Origin: Anaerosomatales bacterium
GTDB taxonomy: Bacteria > Actinomycetota > Coriobacteriia > Anaerosomatales > Anaerosomataceae
NCBI GenBank assembly: GCA_030019445.1
Contig: JASEEU010000006.1
Span: 1 to 64,000, forward strand
Direction: 5' to 3'
DNA: 64,000 nt
Positions 49,851 through 59,740 of this stretch are shown here, piece by piece; position 1 is the first letter of the stretch, and every line of letters starts with the position of its first letter. A model generated the notes under the pieces. That model was given only the letters and a program-made list of their open reading frames with translations. It was not told the DNA's origin and did not search any database. The translations under genes and the position numbers were made by a program.

Positions 49851-50648
49851 TCACTCCACCGGGTAGAACCACCCGTTGGCGCCGGGACCCGTGAGCCCGC
49901 CCGCCGAGCCGCCCGAGCCGCCGCCGTCAGCGGTCTTGATGCCGTAGCTTGCCATGAGCGGCGAGCCGGTCGTCTGCAGCGCGAGCATGAGCAGGCTGTA
50001 GTCCGTGCCCTTGGGCGACGCGATCGACGTCCGCACGGTGAGCTGCTCGGCCATACCCGAGCCGGGGCTCTCCATCGTCACCGACTGGATCGAGCCGTAC
50101 CAGCCCTCGGCGGGGCCGAGCGTCACGATGCCGCCCGGGCCGTACACGGCGGCCAGCCACGCCTCGACCTCTGCCGCCGTCGCCGGGGCGGGCGGCAGCT
50201 CGAACGCGTCGGCCATCGGCACGCCCTCGCCGGTCCCACCGGACCCGAGCGCCCACACCGTCCCGTCGCCGTCCGCGATCGCCACGTTGGGCGCGATGTC
50301 GACCTCGTAGCCGTCGATCGCCTGACGGATCGCCTCGGTCTTGCGGTTCTTGGCGTCCCAGTCCGGATCGTCGCCGGTCCAGCCGACGTGGATGACGAGC
50401 ACCGGCGCGCCGAGGTACGTCTCCACCGTGACGCCGGTGAGGTCGGCGTACCACTCGGCATCAGCATGGTCGGCGTCGAACGCCGCCTTCAGCGCCTCAG
50501 GCGAGGTGATCGCCTCGGCAGAACCCCCGCTCGTCCCGCCCGGGCTCCCGCCCGTCGCGTCGCCTTCACCGCCCCCACCGGTGTCGCCACACCCAGCGAG
50601 CATGCCGACCAGCAGTACCGACAGCACCAGCGCCATGAGCCGTTTCAC
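49851..50648 (-). CDS. Secreted lipoprotein of unknown function
   Basis: A 265-residue lipoprotein: signal VKRLMALVLSVLLVG ending at MLAGC, then a Gly/Ser linker and a mixed alpha/beta domain. GTG 50648 with AAGGAGG five bases upstream decides the start. Features include WYADLTGVTVETYLG and VLVIHVGWTGDDP. The C-terminal part is Gly-rich. I recognise no family. The gene is monocistronic, ending at the hairpin at 49765. Confidence 0.8.
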   Translation of the reverse strand: MKRLMALVLSVLLVGMLAGCGDTGGGGEGDATGGSPGGTSGGSAEAITSPEALKAAFDADHADAEWYADLTGVTVETYLGAPVLVIHVGWTGDDPDWDAKNRKTEAIRQAIDGYEVDIAPNVAIADGDGTVWALGSGGTGEGVPMADAFELPPAPATAAEVEAWLAAVYGPGGIVTLGPAEGWYGSIQSVTMESPGSGMAEQLTVRTSIASPKGTDYSLLMLALQTTGSPLMASYGIKTADGGGSGGSAGGLTGPGANGWFYPVE

Positions 50649-50806
50649 GGTGACCTCCTTGGCCGAGAAGCCAGGGCGCTCCCTGGTGAGACGAGTGTAG
50701 TGCGCTTCGGGGTGACATGCAGCGATTGTTTGGAGGGTGTTCGGGGCCTGGTGAGCCCCGGACGGTACGATAGCCGCTGCGGCTGGCCGGAGATGCGAGA
50801 GTGGCT

Positions 50807-50812
50807 TACAAT
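50807..50812 (+). promoter_or_regulatory. -10 box of the toxin-antitoxin operon
   Basis: TACAAT is a five-of-six match 43 bases before the antitoxin start. No convincing -35 is seen at the expected distance (TGGCCG), which is common for autoregulated antitoxin promoters. Confidence 0.38.
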
Positions 50813-50854
50813 GTGCTCGAAAGGTAAGACGCCGCAGATGTTCCGGAGGTCGCT

Positions 50855-51103
50855 GTGAGGATACGGGTGTCATCGAAGGGACAGATCGTGCTGCCGGCAC
50901 AGCTGCGCAAGCGATTCGGGATCGATACCGGCGACGAGCTCGAGGTCATCGAGTGGGCGGGCTCGATTCGGCTCGTTCCGGTGACCGGGGGTGAGCCGCT
51001 TGACGCGCTCACAGGGCTCGGCAGCGGCGTGCCGGGGTTCTCCTCGGCGGAACTGATCGCCGAGCGCCGACGCGACCGCGACCGGACGGACGACCCCCGG
51101 TGA
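50855..51103 (+). CDS. vapB: AbrB-type antitoxin
   Basis: An 82-residue SpoVT/AbrB swapped-hairpin DNA-binding protein: VSSKGQIVLPAQLRKRFGID at the N-terminus, followed by GDELEVIEW. The C-terminal charged tail (ELIAERRRDRDR) is the likely toxin-binding part. GTG 50855 follows GGAGGT. It should neutralise the PIN toxin encoded next and repress the operon. Its stop overlaps the toxin start (GTGA). Confidence 0.88.
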   Translation: MRIRVSSKGQIVLPAQLRKRFGIDTGDELEVIEWAGSIRLVPVTGGEPLDALTGLGSGVPGFSSAELIAERRRDRDRTDDPR

Positions 51104-51516
51104 GCGCTCTCGTGATCGATGCACAGCCGCTGGTTGCGCTGATCGCAGGGGAGCCGGCCGCATCGCGGATCCACGACCGGATGCGGGAGTGTCGTGATTC
51201 CGATGGGCAGCTCGTCATGAGCGCCGTCAACTGGGCGGAGCTGCTCTACATCTGTCGCCGGCGGTTGGGGGAGGCCGCCACGCTCGAGGTCGTGCGGCTC
51301 GCACGCTTGCTGCCGCTTGCGATAGTGAGCGCGGACGCCGATCTCGCGACATACGCGGCAGAACTCAAGGCGCATCATGCGCTCTCACTCGGCGATGCCT
51401 TCGCCGCCGGCCTTGCGCTGGCCGCCGCATCGCCGTTGCTCACCGGTGACACGGACTTTCTCCCGCTCACCGTGCACGGGCTCGTGATCGAGTGGGTCGG
51501 GGCCGACGCAGTCTGA
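51100..51516 (+). CDS. vapC: PIN-domain ribonuclease toxin (VapC type)
   Basis: A 138-residue PIN domain with the acidic metal-binding residues D7 (VIDAQ), E47 (NWAELL), D99 (LGDAF) and D117/D119 (TGDTDF). VapC toxins are site-specific RNases acting on tRNA or rRNA. The GTG start overlaps the antitoxin stop. The last 50 bases overlap the 3' end of the convergent Lgt-like gene, so one of the two C-termini is under dual constraint. Confidence 0.88.
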   Translation: MSALVIDAQPLVALIAGEPAASRIHDRMRECRDSDGQLVMSAVNWAELLYICRRRLGEAATLEVVRLARLLPLAIVSADADLATYAAELKAHHALSLGDAFAAGLALAAASPLLTGDTDFLPLTVHGLVIEWVGADAV

Positions 51517-52327
51517 AGCAGAGCAGTGCCACGATCACCAGCGCGAGCACCGGATAGAACACCGGGTAGAACCACTCGGGCGCGGTCACCACCGGCTGCC
51601 GGGCGCGCAAGAAGTGGTTGCCCAGACGCACGAGCGTGAAGCCGAGCGCGTACGCGAGGAACCCCACGCCGGCGGGCGTCGCACGCGTGCCGTCCGGACG
51701 TCGTCGCATCAACCACACCGCGAGCAGGCCGAACAGCACGGCTCCGCCCACCTCGTAGAGCTGTGTGGGATGCACGGGATCCACGGTGCCGGCGAAGCTC
51801 TGCAGCAACCCGCGCGTCCCCGAGGTGAACTGCGACAGCCACACCGGGCTGCCCACGGGGTAGCGCACTCCCCACGGCAGGTCGGTCGGCAGGCCGTAGC
51901 AGCAGCCGTTGAGGAAGCAGCCGGTCCGCATGAGCACCTGCCCCACCAGAAGTCCGGGGACCGCGGCATCGGCGAGCTCCCAGACGGGAAGGCGCCACGC
52001 TCGGGCGAGCGCGACGCCGGCCAACGTGGCGGCCACGAGCCCCCCGTACAGCGAGTAGCCGGCGAAGCTCGCCGCCCAGATCCGCGATGGTTCCTCGGCG
52101 TAGAAGCGCCAGGCCACGAACAGATCCAGGACGCGCGCGCCGATGACGCCTACCGCCAGCGCGAGCGCGAAGACCGCGAGGACGCGGCGCCATGCAAGCC
52201 CGCGCTGGTGCGCGAACCATGCGCCCACCAGCGGCGCCGCCACCCATGCGAGCGCGTAGAACGTGCTGTACGCGCGCAGGACGTGCTCGGTCCCGCCCAA
52301 CGTGAATCGCAGCAGGACCGGGCTCAC
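51467..52327 (-). CDS. lgt: Prolipoprotein diacylglyceryl transferase-like protein
   Basis: A 286-residue multi-pass membrane protein of the Lgt family, which transfers diacylglycerol to the lipobox Cys of prolipoproteins. Around seven hydrophobic helices are visible. The signature is a variant: MRTGCFLNGCCYGLP (R134, N140, G145) in place of the usual GRxGNFxNxExxG, and HPTQLYE is intact. Such Cys-rich variants form a separate branch of the family, so true Lgt activity is likely but not certain. GTG 52327 is the only reasonable start. Many lipoproteins in this window would need such an enzyme. Confidence 0.8.
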   Translation of the reverse strand: MSPVLLRFTLGGTEHVLRAYSTFYALAWVAAPLVGAWFAHQRGLAWRRVLAVFALALAVGVIGARVLDLFVAWRFYAEEPSRIWAASFAGYSLYGGLVAATLAGVALARAWRLPVWELADAAVPGLLVGQVLMRTGCFLNGCCYGLPTDLPWGVRYPVGSPVWLSQFTSGTRGLLQSFAGTVDPVHPTQLYEVGGAVLFGLLAVWLMRRRPDGTRATPAGVGFLAYALGFTLVRLGNHFLRARQPVVTAPEWFYPVFYPVLALVIVALLCFRLRRPRPTRSRARAR

Positions 52328-52343
52328 GCGCGCACCGCCGCCG

Positions 52344-54914
52344 TCACCGCTCCGGCGCGGGCTTCGAGACGCTGAAGCTGCCCGCCACCGTGTAACCCTC
52401 GCCTCCCATATTGAGGGTGCCGGTCATCGTGAGCGTGTCTCCCGAGCGTGTTACCGTCGCGTGCATCTCGGCACCGTCGCCCAGGCCGAAGGTGACGTCC
52501 GATCCGCTCTTGCTCACCGTCACGTCGGCGGGTTCGCTCTCGGCTTCGTCCAGCAGAGACCCGATGTCGATGAGCATGGTGCCGCTGCCGTTCCCGTCAT
52601 CGCCCACGTTGAGGTCCATGGTCATGGGAATCGGCTTCCCTACCAGCTCGGAGAGGATGGCGAGGGTGCAACCCTCCTCATCGGCCAGGTCGGGATCCAC
52701 ATCCAGGAGCTGGAAGGTGAACGTGCCGTCCCAGTGACCGCTGATGTCGAAGTCCTCGAGCACGATCAGGCTCGCGGCGCCGGTGTCCAGCCGCGTGACC
52801 TTTATGGTGCCCCTGTCCTCGGGCAGGGTGACGCTCCACTCCGCCTCGCCAGCGCCGTCGAGCGACTGCTCGGTCTTTCCGCCGATCGAGTAGTTCTCGC
52901 CGGTGACCTCGATCTTGAGCGTGGCGCCCTTTTCGCCGACGGCGCCGACGATACCGCGCACCTGGTACTCGCCGGCAGCGCCGGTGACCGCCACGGCATC
53001 CACGACGCCGAGCTTCTCGAGCGCGTCGGCATCGAAGGGCGCGAGCTTCTTCTCGGCGCGAAGGTCGTTGATCACCTTGAGCACCGCCTCATCGAGCGCG
53101 AGGATGCCCGCGCCCATCTCCGGCGGCACAAGCTGCGAGGTCGCGGTGGGGTCGTCGGAGGTCGTCGGAACGCCCGGGCGCGCCGTGGCGACCAGGATCT
53201 CCTTGATCTGCCCCGCGTTCAGCTCGGGGTTGAGCGACTTCAGGATGGCCGCTGCGGCGGTGACGTGCGGGGCCGAGAAGCTCGAGCCGTCCTGGCGCAC
53301 CGGCCCTCCCGCGCCCGCCATGCCCACCACGGCGTCCGTCCCGGGCGCACCGAGCGTGATCTCGTAGTCCTCGCTCGCCCAGTCGGCGTACTCTGCCTGC
53401 TTGCCGTCGTTGTCGAGCGCGCCGACCGTGATCATGTTGGGCAGTTTGAGCCCGCTCGGGTAGCGCTTGGATCCGTCCATCTCTGCGCCGCCGTTGCCGC
53501 CCGAGCAGACGAACAGCACGTCGGGGTGGTCCTTGGCCATCTGGGTGAAGAACCGCGTGTACGTCGCCACGTCGCGCGGGTCGGCGTTGCTGTTCCCCCA
53601 CGAGCAGTTGATGACCGTGGCGCCGGCCTCCACCTGCTTCACGAGCGCTACGAGCGAGCCGATCGAGTACGTGTGCCCGGGGCTCCAATCCTGCTTGGTG
53701 ATGTCGTCGGGGTCGGCGGTCGTGAGCGTATCGCCGTACTTGGCCGAGAAGATGTTCATCATCGAGATCGTGAGCTTCTTGCCGAGCGGCCCGGCGATGC
53801 CGGCTGGCCCGCCGTTCTCAGGGTCCGCGCCGATGATGCTCGCCACCGCGGTGCCGTGGCTTCCGGCCTCGTTGGTGGAGCCGTCCTTGTAGATCTGCGC
53901 GTCCTGGCGCTCGCCGGCCTCGGGGTCGGGGTACTCGATCGTGGGTCCGTCCGCGCCCTCGAACTCGTTCTCCGCGCCCTCTCCGGGCGCGTAGAGACCG
54001 TCGTCGCAGATGCCGACCTTCACGTCGCTGAGGTCGATGCCGGCGCCCTTGATGTACGCCCACGCCTTGGACGCGCCGATCGCCTTGTAGCCGTCGCCGG
54101 CGCCGCCGCCGTAGAAGGGGTCGGTGTACGGGTCGATCCGCACGCCCCAGATCTCGGCGTCCAGGTGGACCTGGTCGTTGGGATACGCGTAGTCGACGTT
54201 CTCATCGGCCTCGGCGGTCTGTATGGCCGAGACAAGATCGGCCTCGCTCGTGCCGGGGAACTCGATCTGGTAGAGGCCCACGTACTCGACCTCGCCGACG
54301 ACGGTGCCGCCGAGCGCGCCGGCGACCTTCTCGGCATCGCTCCGCTCGGCACCCTCCACCATCACGACCGCGAGCTGGTTGGACGGCACCTCGCCCCACG
54401 TCTCGGTGACGACGAGTGCCTTCGCATCGGGCAGCTTGGTATCTGCCGCGCCGAGCGTCGGTCCGCTGCCTGCGAAGCCGCCGTCGCCGCCGAGCAGCAG
54501 GAACGCCGCGACGCCGCCGCCGATGACGAGCGCCGCCGCCGCGACGATGCCGGCGATCAGGAGGCCGCGGCTCTTGCGGGCGGGGGCGGGCGCTGCGGGG
54601 ACGGGGACGCTGGGTGCCGCTGGCGCGGGCGCCGGTGGAGATGTCGGCGCGGGAGCCGCGGAGGCGGGCGCCGCTGGCGTGGGCGCCGGTGCGACTGGCG
54701 TCTGGGGGACGGGGGCGCCGAACAGGCCGGGAACGGTGTGCGCCTCAGCCCAGGTCGGAAGCGTGGGATGCCAGACGACGTCGGTGGGCGCGAGGCGGTT
54801 CTCGCGAACGAGCATGAAGAGCTCGTCCCACGTGTAGGGTCCGCCCTCCCAACCTGACCCGTCAGCCAACCGCTTGATGTGCCACCCGCTGCCCGTGCTC
54901 GAACGTTCGTCCAT
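52344..54914 (-). CDS. GYF-domain membrane-anchored subtilisin-like protease
   Basis: An 856-residue protein. Residues 10-65 are a GYF_2-type domain (GGPYTWDELFMLV, WHPTLPTWAEA). Residues 66-112 are a Pro/Ala linker. Residues 117-142 are a transmembrane helix. The subtilase domain has the triad D304 (ICDDG), H353 (GSHGTA) and S545 (GSSFSAPHV), preceded by an inhibitor-like propeptide segment. The C-terminal 230 residues are beta-rich, perhaps two Ig-like or lipocalin-like modules. The GYF part would be cytoplasmic and the protease outside. ATG 54914 follows GGGGGAGG. It lies 16 bases upstream of the Lgt-like gene on the same strand. Confidence 0.85.
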   Translation of the reverse strand: MDERSSTGSGWHIKRLADGSGWEGGPYTWDELFMLVRENRLAPTDVVWHPTLPTWAEAHTVPGLFGAPVPQTPVAPAPTPAAPASAAPAPTSPPAPAPAAPSVPVPAAPAPARKSRGLLIAGIVAAAALVIGGGVAAFLLLGGDGGFAGSGPTLGAADTKLPDAKALVVTETWGEVPSNQLAVVMVEGAERSDAEKVAGALGGTVVGEVEYVGLYQIEFPGTSEADLVSAIQTAEADENVDYAYPNDQVHLDAEIWGVRIDPYTDPFYGGGAGDGYKAIGASKAWAYIKGAGIDLSDVKVGICDDGLYAPGEGAENEFEGADGPTIEYPDPEAGERQDAQIYKDGSTNEAGSHGTAVASIIGADPENGGPAGIAGPLGKKLTISMMNIFSAKYGDTLTTADPDDITKQDWSPGHTYSIGSLVALVKQVEAGATVINCSWGNSNADPRDVATYTRFFTQMAKDHPDVLFVCSGGNGGAEMDGSKRYPSGLKLPNMITVGALDNDGKQAEYADWASEDYEITLGAPGTDAVVGMAGAGGPVRQDGSSFSAPHVTAAAAILKSLNPELNAGQIKEILVATARPGVPTTSDDPTATSQLVPPEMGAGILALDEAVLKVINDLRAEKKLAPFDADALEKLGVVDAVAVTGAAGEYQVRGIVGAVGEKGATLKIEVTGENYSIGGKTEQSLDGAGEAEWSVTLPEDRGTIKVTRLDTGAASLIVLEDFDISGHWDGTFTFQLLDVDPDLADEEGCTLAILSELVGKPIPMTMDLNVGDDGNGSGTMLIDIGSLLDEAESEPADVTVSKSGSDVTFGLGDGAEMHATVTRSGDTLTMTGTLNMGGEGYTVAGSFSVSKPAPER

Positions 54915-55066
54915 CGCTGCCTCCCCCGGCAGTGGGCGACGCTGCGGCCGCCCGTCACGTGCCCGTATGCCGCTCTCAAGACTGCGAGCGCCGCTCGCTC
55001 GCTGGGCCAATCGTACTGGGGCGCGTGGGGTCGCTCAAGGGCGCCGGCACAATTCCTCAAACAAGA

Positions 55067-55123
55067 TATTGACAAACGATAAATCGTAGCCGATTATCGG
55101 TATGTGCATATCGAAACACGATA
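55067..55123 (+). promoter_or_regulatory. Promoter with two operators for the DUF2975/XRE operon
   Basis: TTGACA (55069-55074) and GATTAT (55092-55097) form a promoter with 17-base spacer. TATTGACAAACGATA (55067-55081) and TATCGAAACACGATA (55109-55123) share the form TATyG-N5-CGATA, centred 42 bases apart, about four helical turns. Another dyad, CCGATTATCGG (55090-55100), covers the -10. This is the layout of an autoregulated XRE repressor. Confidence 0.6.
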
Positions 55124-55183
55124 CGTGCGCCGAGGGTCGACACACGCGGCCCGGCGCGCCCGGACGACGAAGGATGATCGGCT

Positions 55184-55795
55184 ATGACGAACCTCACGCT
55201 CTTCCTCAAGCGCATCACGGACATCGCGTACTACATCGCCATCACGGTGTTCGGCATCGCCATCGTGGCGGTGCTGGTCGTCGCGTTCTCAGACACCGGC
55301 GGCGAGCCGTCCGTGAACCTGCCCGTGCGCTTCGCCGTGGACACCGCCACGGTGCCGCTCGAGAGCTCGCTCTTCGGCGCGGGGATGCTCGACACCGCGC
55401 TGGGCGAGGCCAGCTTCCAGGGCTCGGGGCCCGGCTGGTTCATCGCGGTCTCCATCCTCGGCGTCGCCATGTTCGCCGTACCCGCGCTGTTCGTGCTCTC
55501 GTTGCTGCGACGCGTCCTGGCGACGGTGGTCGAGGGCGATCCCTTCGCCGAGGCCAACGTCCGCCGCATCCGTACGATCGGCCTGCTCGTCATCATCTTC
55601 GAGCTGTTGCGCCAGACGGTCGGCTTCGCCATAGAGGCGCTCGTGATGAGCACCACCGAGATGCCCGGCTTCACGCTGCAGGCGGTCTATGAGGGCAGCC
55701 TGACGATCATCTTCGTCGGCCTCGTCGTAGTGGTGCTGTCCGAGGTGTTCCGCTACGGGCGGCAGCTCCAGCTCGATTCCGACCTCACGGTGTAG
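55184..55795 (+). CDS. DUF2975 membrane protein
   Basis: A 203-residue protein with four hydrophobic helices (YYIAITVFGIAIVAVLVV, WFIAVSILGVAMFAVPALF, TIGLLVIIFELL and LTIIFVGLVVVVLSEVF). The conserved pattern PFAEANVRRIRTIG between helices 2 and 3 is typical of DUF2975. Members are usually encoded next to a small XRE regulator, as here. Function is unknown; a membrane sensor or immunity-like role has been suggested from context only. Confidence 0.82.
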   Translation: MTNLTLFLKRITDIAYYIAITVFGIAIVAVLVVAFSDTGGEPSVNLPVRFAVDTATVPLESSLFGAGMLDTALGEASFQGSGPGWFIAVSILGVAMFAVPALFVLSLLRRVLATVVEGDPFAEANVRRIRTIGLLVIIFELLRQTVGFAIEALVMSTTEMPGFTLQAVYEGSLTIIFVGLVVVVLSEVFRYGRQLQLDSDLTV

Positions 55796-55807
55796 GGGGC
55801 GGCGAAC

Positions 55808-56038
55808 ATGACGATCCACGTGAACCTCGATCGCGTCCTGCTCGACCGACGGATGACGCTCACCGAGCTTGCCGAGCGGGTGGACATCACCATCGCGAAC
55901 CTCTCGGTGCTCAAGACCGGCAAGGCCAAGGCGATCCGCTTCTCCACGCTCGACGGCATCTGCCGTGAGCTGGAATGTCAGCCCGGGGACATCCTCGAGT
56001 ACGCCGACGACGATCTGCGCGCCGAGGGCACCGAGTAG
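55808..56038 (+). CDS. Small XRE-family transcriptional regulator
   Basis: A 76-residue Cro/C1-type helix-turn-helix protein (RMTLTELAERVDITIANLSVLKT is split over helices 1-3; key residues T18, E19, L20, N31, L32). The C-terminal CQPGDILEY is typical of the YozG-like group paired with DUF2975. It starts 12 bases after the membrane protein stop and probably binds the TATyG-N5-CGATA sites upstream. Confidence 0.87.
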   Translation: MTIHVNLDRVLLDRRMTLTELAERVDITIANLSVLKTGKAKAIRFSTLDGICRELECQPGDILEYADDDLRAEGTE

Positions 56039-56062
56039 CGCTCTTGGCAGGCGCCTCACGCA

Positions 56063-56097
56063 CCAGGGGGCCGACCCCGCCGGGCCGGCCCCCTTGG
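56063..56097 (+). terminator. Bidirectional hairpin between convergent genes
   Basis: GGGGGCCG (56066-56073) pairs with CGGCCCCC (56086-56093), extended by CCA/TTGG with one bulge. It lies between the XRE gene and the convergent GerMN lipoprotein gene and can serve both. Confidence 0.62.
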
Positions 56098-56105
56098 CAT
56101 GCGCG

Positions 56106-56816
56106 CTACGCGTCGATCGGCACGAGCCGCCCGAAGTCGTCGGCGTCCTGCGGGCCGTCGAGGATGATGCCCTCGCTCGAGAACACGCGGACCGGGACGC
56201 CTTCGATGCGGAACTGCACGGCGTCGATCGTCGAGAACTGCGTCAGCGTGTAGACGACCTGCGCGAGTCGGGCGTGCATGGCGAACGACCCGCCGCCGTC
56301 ATCGAACTCGCGTGACAGGTCCACGGTCGCGACGCCGTCATCGATGTCGATGCCGAGCAGTCGCGTCCCCGCCGGGATGGCCGTCGAGATCGCGGGCCAC
56401 GTGGTCTTCTCGGCAGATGTCGGTCCGGCGAGCAGTGCGTCCACAGCGGCGCGCGCTACCGCCTTGGTGTACGGCACGGTGCGCGGGACGCCGAGCGCGT
56501 TCTCTCCCGCCGAGACCCAGTACAGCTGCACGGTGATCTCAGACGGCGTGCTGGCAGGGCTCACCGCGGCGGCTTTGGTGTCGGGTGCCTTCGCGGCGCC
56601 CGTCTCGGTCGCGGCGTCGTCGGTCGGCGTGACGCCGCCCGTGCCGGCCGAGGTGGTCTCGGTGGACGCGTCCGCGGGTTCGGTGGCGTCCGCGCTCGGG
56701 AGCGATGTCCCGGGTGTCGACGCGGGCTTCTCGGCACAGGCGGACAGGCCCGCTACGGCGAGCAGCAGCGAGAGCGCGAGCGCTGTCGGCGCGATGCGGC
56801 GATCGATGTGAGACAT
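56106..56816 (-). CDS. GerMN-domain lipoprotein
   Basis: A 236-residue lipoprotein: signal with double Arg and Leu/Ala core ending at GLSAC, a long Thr/Ala/Glu linker, then a GerMN domain (VQLYWVSAGENALG, DGVATVDLSREF, RLAQVVYTLTQF, VPVRVFSSEG). GerMN domains are known from the germination/sporulation protein GerM and from LpqB-like actinobacterial lipoproteins. It is a close paralogue of the gene upstream at 56916. ATG 56816 follows GAAGGAGGGG. Confidence 0.85.
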   Translation of the reverse strand: MSHIDRRIAPTALALSLLLAVAGLSACAEKPASTPGTSLPSADATEPADASTETTSAGTGGVTPTDDAATETGAAKAPDTKAAAVSPASTPSEITVQLYWVSAGENALGVPRTVPYTKAVARAAVDALLAGPTSAEKTTWPAISTAIPAGTRLLGIDIDDGVATVDLSREFDDGGGSFAMHARLAQVVYTLTQFSTIDAVQFRIEGVPVRVFSSEGIILDGPQDADDFGRLVPIDA

Positions 56817-56915
56817 GCTGACCCCTCCTTCGGGGCGACGGATTCGTACCCTCCACACCGATAGATGCGGCGGAGGGGCCGTTTGGTTCCGTCACCCCGC
56901 GGGCGGGGTCGCGCG

Positions 56916-57584
56916 CTACGCGTCGATGGGCACGAGGTCGTAGTAGTCCTCAGGGGCCTGCGGGCCGTCGAGGATGATGCCCTCGCCCGAGAACACGTCG
57001 ACCGCCACGCCCTCGATGTAGAACTCCACCGCGTCCACCGTGGGGAACTGCGCGAGCGTGTAGACGACCTGCGCGAGGCGCGCGGTCATGGAATACGTGC
57101 CGCCTCCGTCGTCGAACTCGCCCGACAGGTTCACTTGCGCCACGCCGTCGCTGACGGTCAGGCCGAGCAGCTCGGTGCCCTCCGGGATCTGCGTGGAGAG
57201 CACGGGCCACGTAGCGAGCTCGGCGTCGGTGGGGCCGGCGAGGAGCTCGTTCATCGCGGCGGTCGCAACGGCTTGGGTGTAGGGGACCGTGCGCTCGATG
57301 GCGAGCGCGGCTTCGCCGGCGTACGAGAAGTAGATCTTCAGCGTGACGTCCTCGCCGGCGGGCGCCTCATCGGATCCCGAGCCGTCGCCGTCGCCTTCGC
57401 CATCGCCTTCGCCGTCCGCCGGCGGCGTGGTCGTCGGCTCCTCGGTGTCGGGCTCTTCGGCCTGCGGCGTCTCGCCGTCGTCGGGCTCGGCCTCACCGCC
57501 GCCCCACACGGCGTACGCGATGCCGGCGAGCACGAGCGCGGCGATGACCGCGATCGCGATCCAGAGCACTCGTTTGGGGGTCAT
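56916..57584 (-). CDS. GerMN-domain membrane-anchored protein
   Basis: A 222-residue paralogue of the preceding entry, with an N-terminal signal anchor (VLWIAIAVIAALVLAGIAYAV) but no lipobox Cys, an acidic Gly/Glu/Asp linker, and the GerMN domain (LKIYFSYAGEAALA, DGVAQVNLSGEF, RLAQVVYTLAQF, VAVDVFSGEG). The two proteins end in the same LVPIDA. ATG 57584 follows GAGGAGGG. Probably extracytoplasmic and involved in envelope processes; the exact role is unknown. Confidence 0.85.
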   Translation of the reverse strand: MTPKRVLWIAIAVIAALVLAGIAYAVWGGGEAEPDDGETPQAEEPDTEEPTTTPPADGEGDGEGDGDGSGSDEAPAGEDVTLKIYFSYAGEAALAIERTVPYTQAVATAAMNELLAGPTDAELATWPVLSTQIPEGTELLGLTVSDGVAQVNLSGEFDDGGGTYSMTARLAQVVYTLAQFPTVDAVEFYIEGVAVDVFSGEGIILDGPQAPEDYYDLVPIDA

Positions 57585-57668
57585 GGCTCCCTCCTCGGCC
57601 AGGTTCTTCCACCTACTAGTATCTCCTGGTGGAGGGGGAGCGCAAACGAGCGGCCCGGCGAGCGGGTC

Positions 57669-58046
57669 TCAGAGCGCCGGCCAGCCGAGCGAGCCCGCCA
57701 CGACGATCGCGATGTCGAGCGCGAGACCCACGATGAAGTAGCGGTGCCAGAAGAGCGAGATCGCGGCTAACGAGATGAACGCCGAAGCCGCCGCCAGCGC
57801 GTGCCAGCTGCCCGCGAGGCCCGTCACGCCCAGCGCGCCGACGCCCGCGAGCACGAAGCCGACGGTCGCCGCCACCACGAGCGCCTTGCCGAGCGAGCGC
57901 ACCCGATCGGGCTCCCAGCCAAGGTTCTCCTCGGCGCGGGGGCTCTTCCACGTGAACGGATAGCGCGGGTCGTCGGACGGCGGGACGAACCACATCACAT
58001 GGATGAGCCCGTGGACGATGAGAAACGCTCCGACAGCGATGGCCAT
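57669..58046 (-). CDS. Small four-helix membrane protein
   Basis: A 125-residue protein with four hydrophobic helices (AIAVGAFLIVHGLIHVMWF, ALVVAATVGFVLAGVGAL, LAAASAFISLAAISLFW and FIVGLALDIAIVVAGS). ATG 58046 follows GAGGAGG. His residues in HGLIH lie in helix 1. I recognise no characterised family. It lies upstream of, but 84 bases away from, the GerMN genes on the same strand. Confidence 0.7.
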   Translation of the reverse strand: MAIAVGAFLIVHGLIHVMWFVPPSDDPRYPFTWKSPRAEENLGWEPDRVRSLGKALVVAATVGFVLAGVGALGVTGLAGSWHALAAASAFISLAAISLFWHRYFIVGLALDIAIVVAGSLGWPAL

Positions 58047-58282
58047 GCGTCCTCCTCGGCGGTCGTGTGCGTGCGGCCACAGGATGAGTGTTCCCGCCAC
58101 GAGCGTAGCGCATCCGCCGTTCCGCATGCGTCGCCCTAGCGCTATCCGCCGACCTCCGGCATACTGTCCCGTGCGTCCGCTAGATGCGGATGCGGAGCGC
58201 GACGTCATGCAGGCGGCGCGCACGGCCCGGGAGCGGCGGCGAGGGTCCGCGGGGCCGAGCATTCTTCTAGGAGTTGCGTCAC

Positions 58283-59572
<1,290 letters not shown>

Positions 59573-59642
59573 CGTCTGGCGGGTGCGGGAGGGTGGACTC
59601 GCGTCGGTGCCGAGCCTAGAGGATTAGCGGCCCCTTGCCGAT

Positions 59643-59669
59643 GATGAATGGCAGAGGTTGCCATTCATC
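59643..59669 (+). terminator. 11-bp hairpin after purA
   Basis: GATGAATGGCA (59643-59653) pairs perfectly with TGCCATTCATC (59659-59669) around a 5-base loop, 70 bases after the purA stop. It is AT-richer than other hairpins here, so it could also be an operator for the response-regulator gene that starts 72 bases later. Confidence 0.5.
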
Positions 59670-59740
59670 CTCAAACTAGAACCGCCCGCCGGTGACGGCA
59701 ACCCGCCTACGGACGGACATCACGCTGGGGTGGTGTCTGT

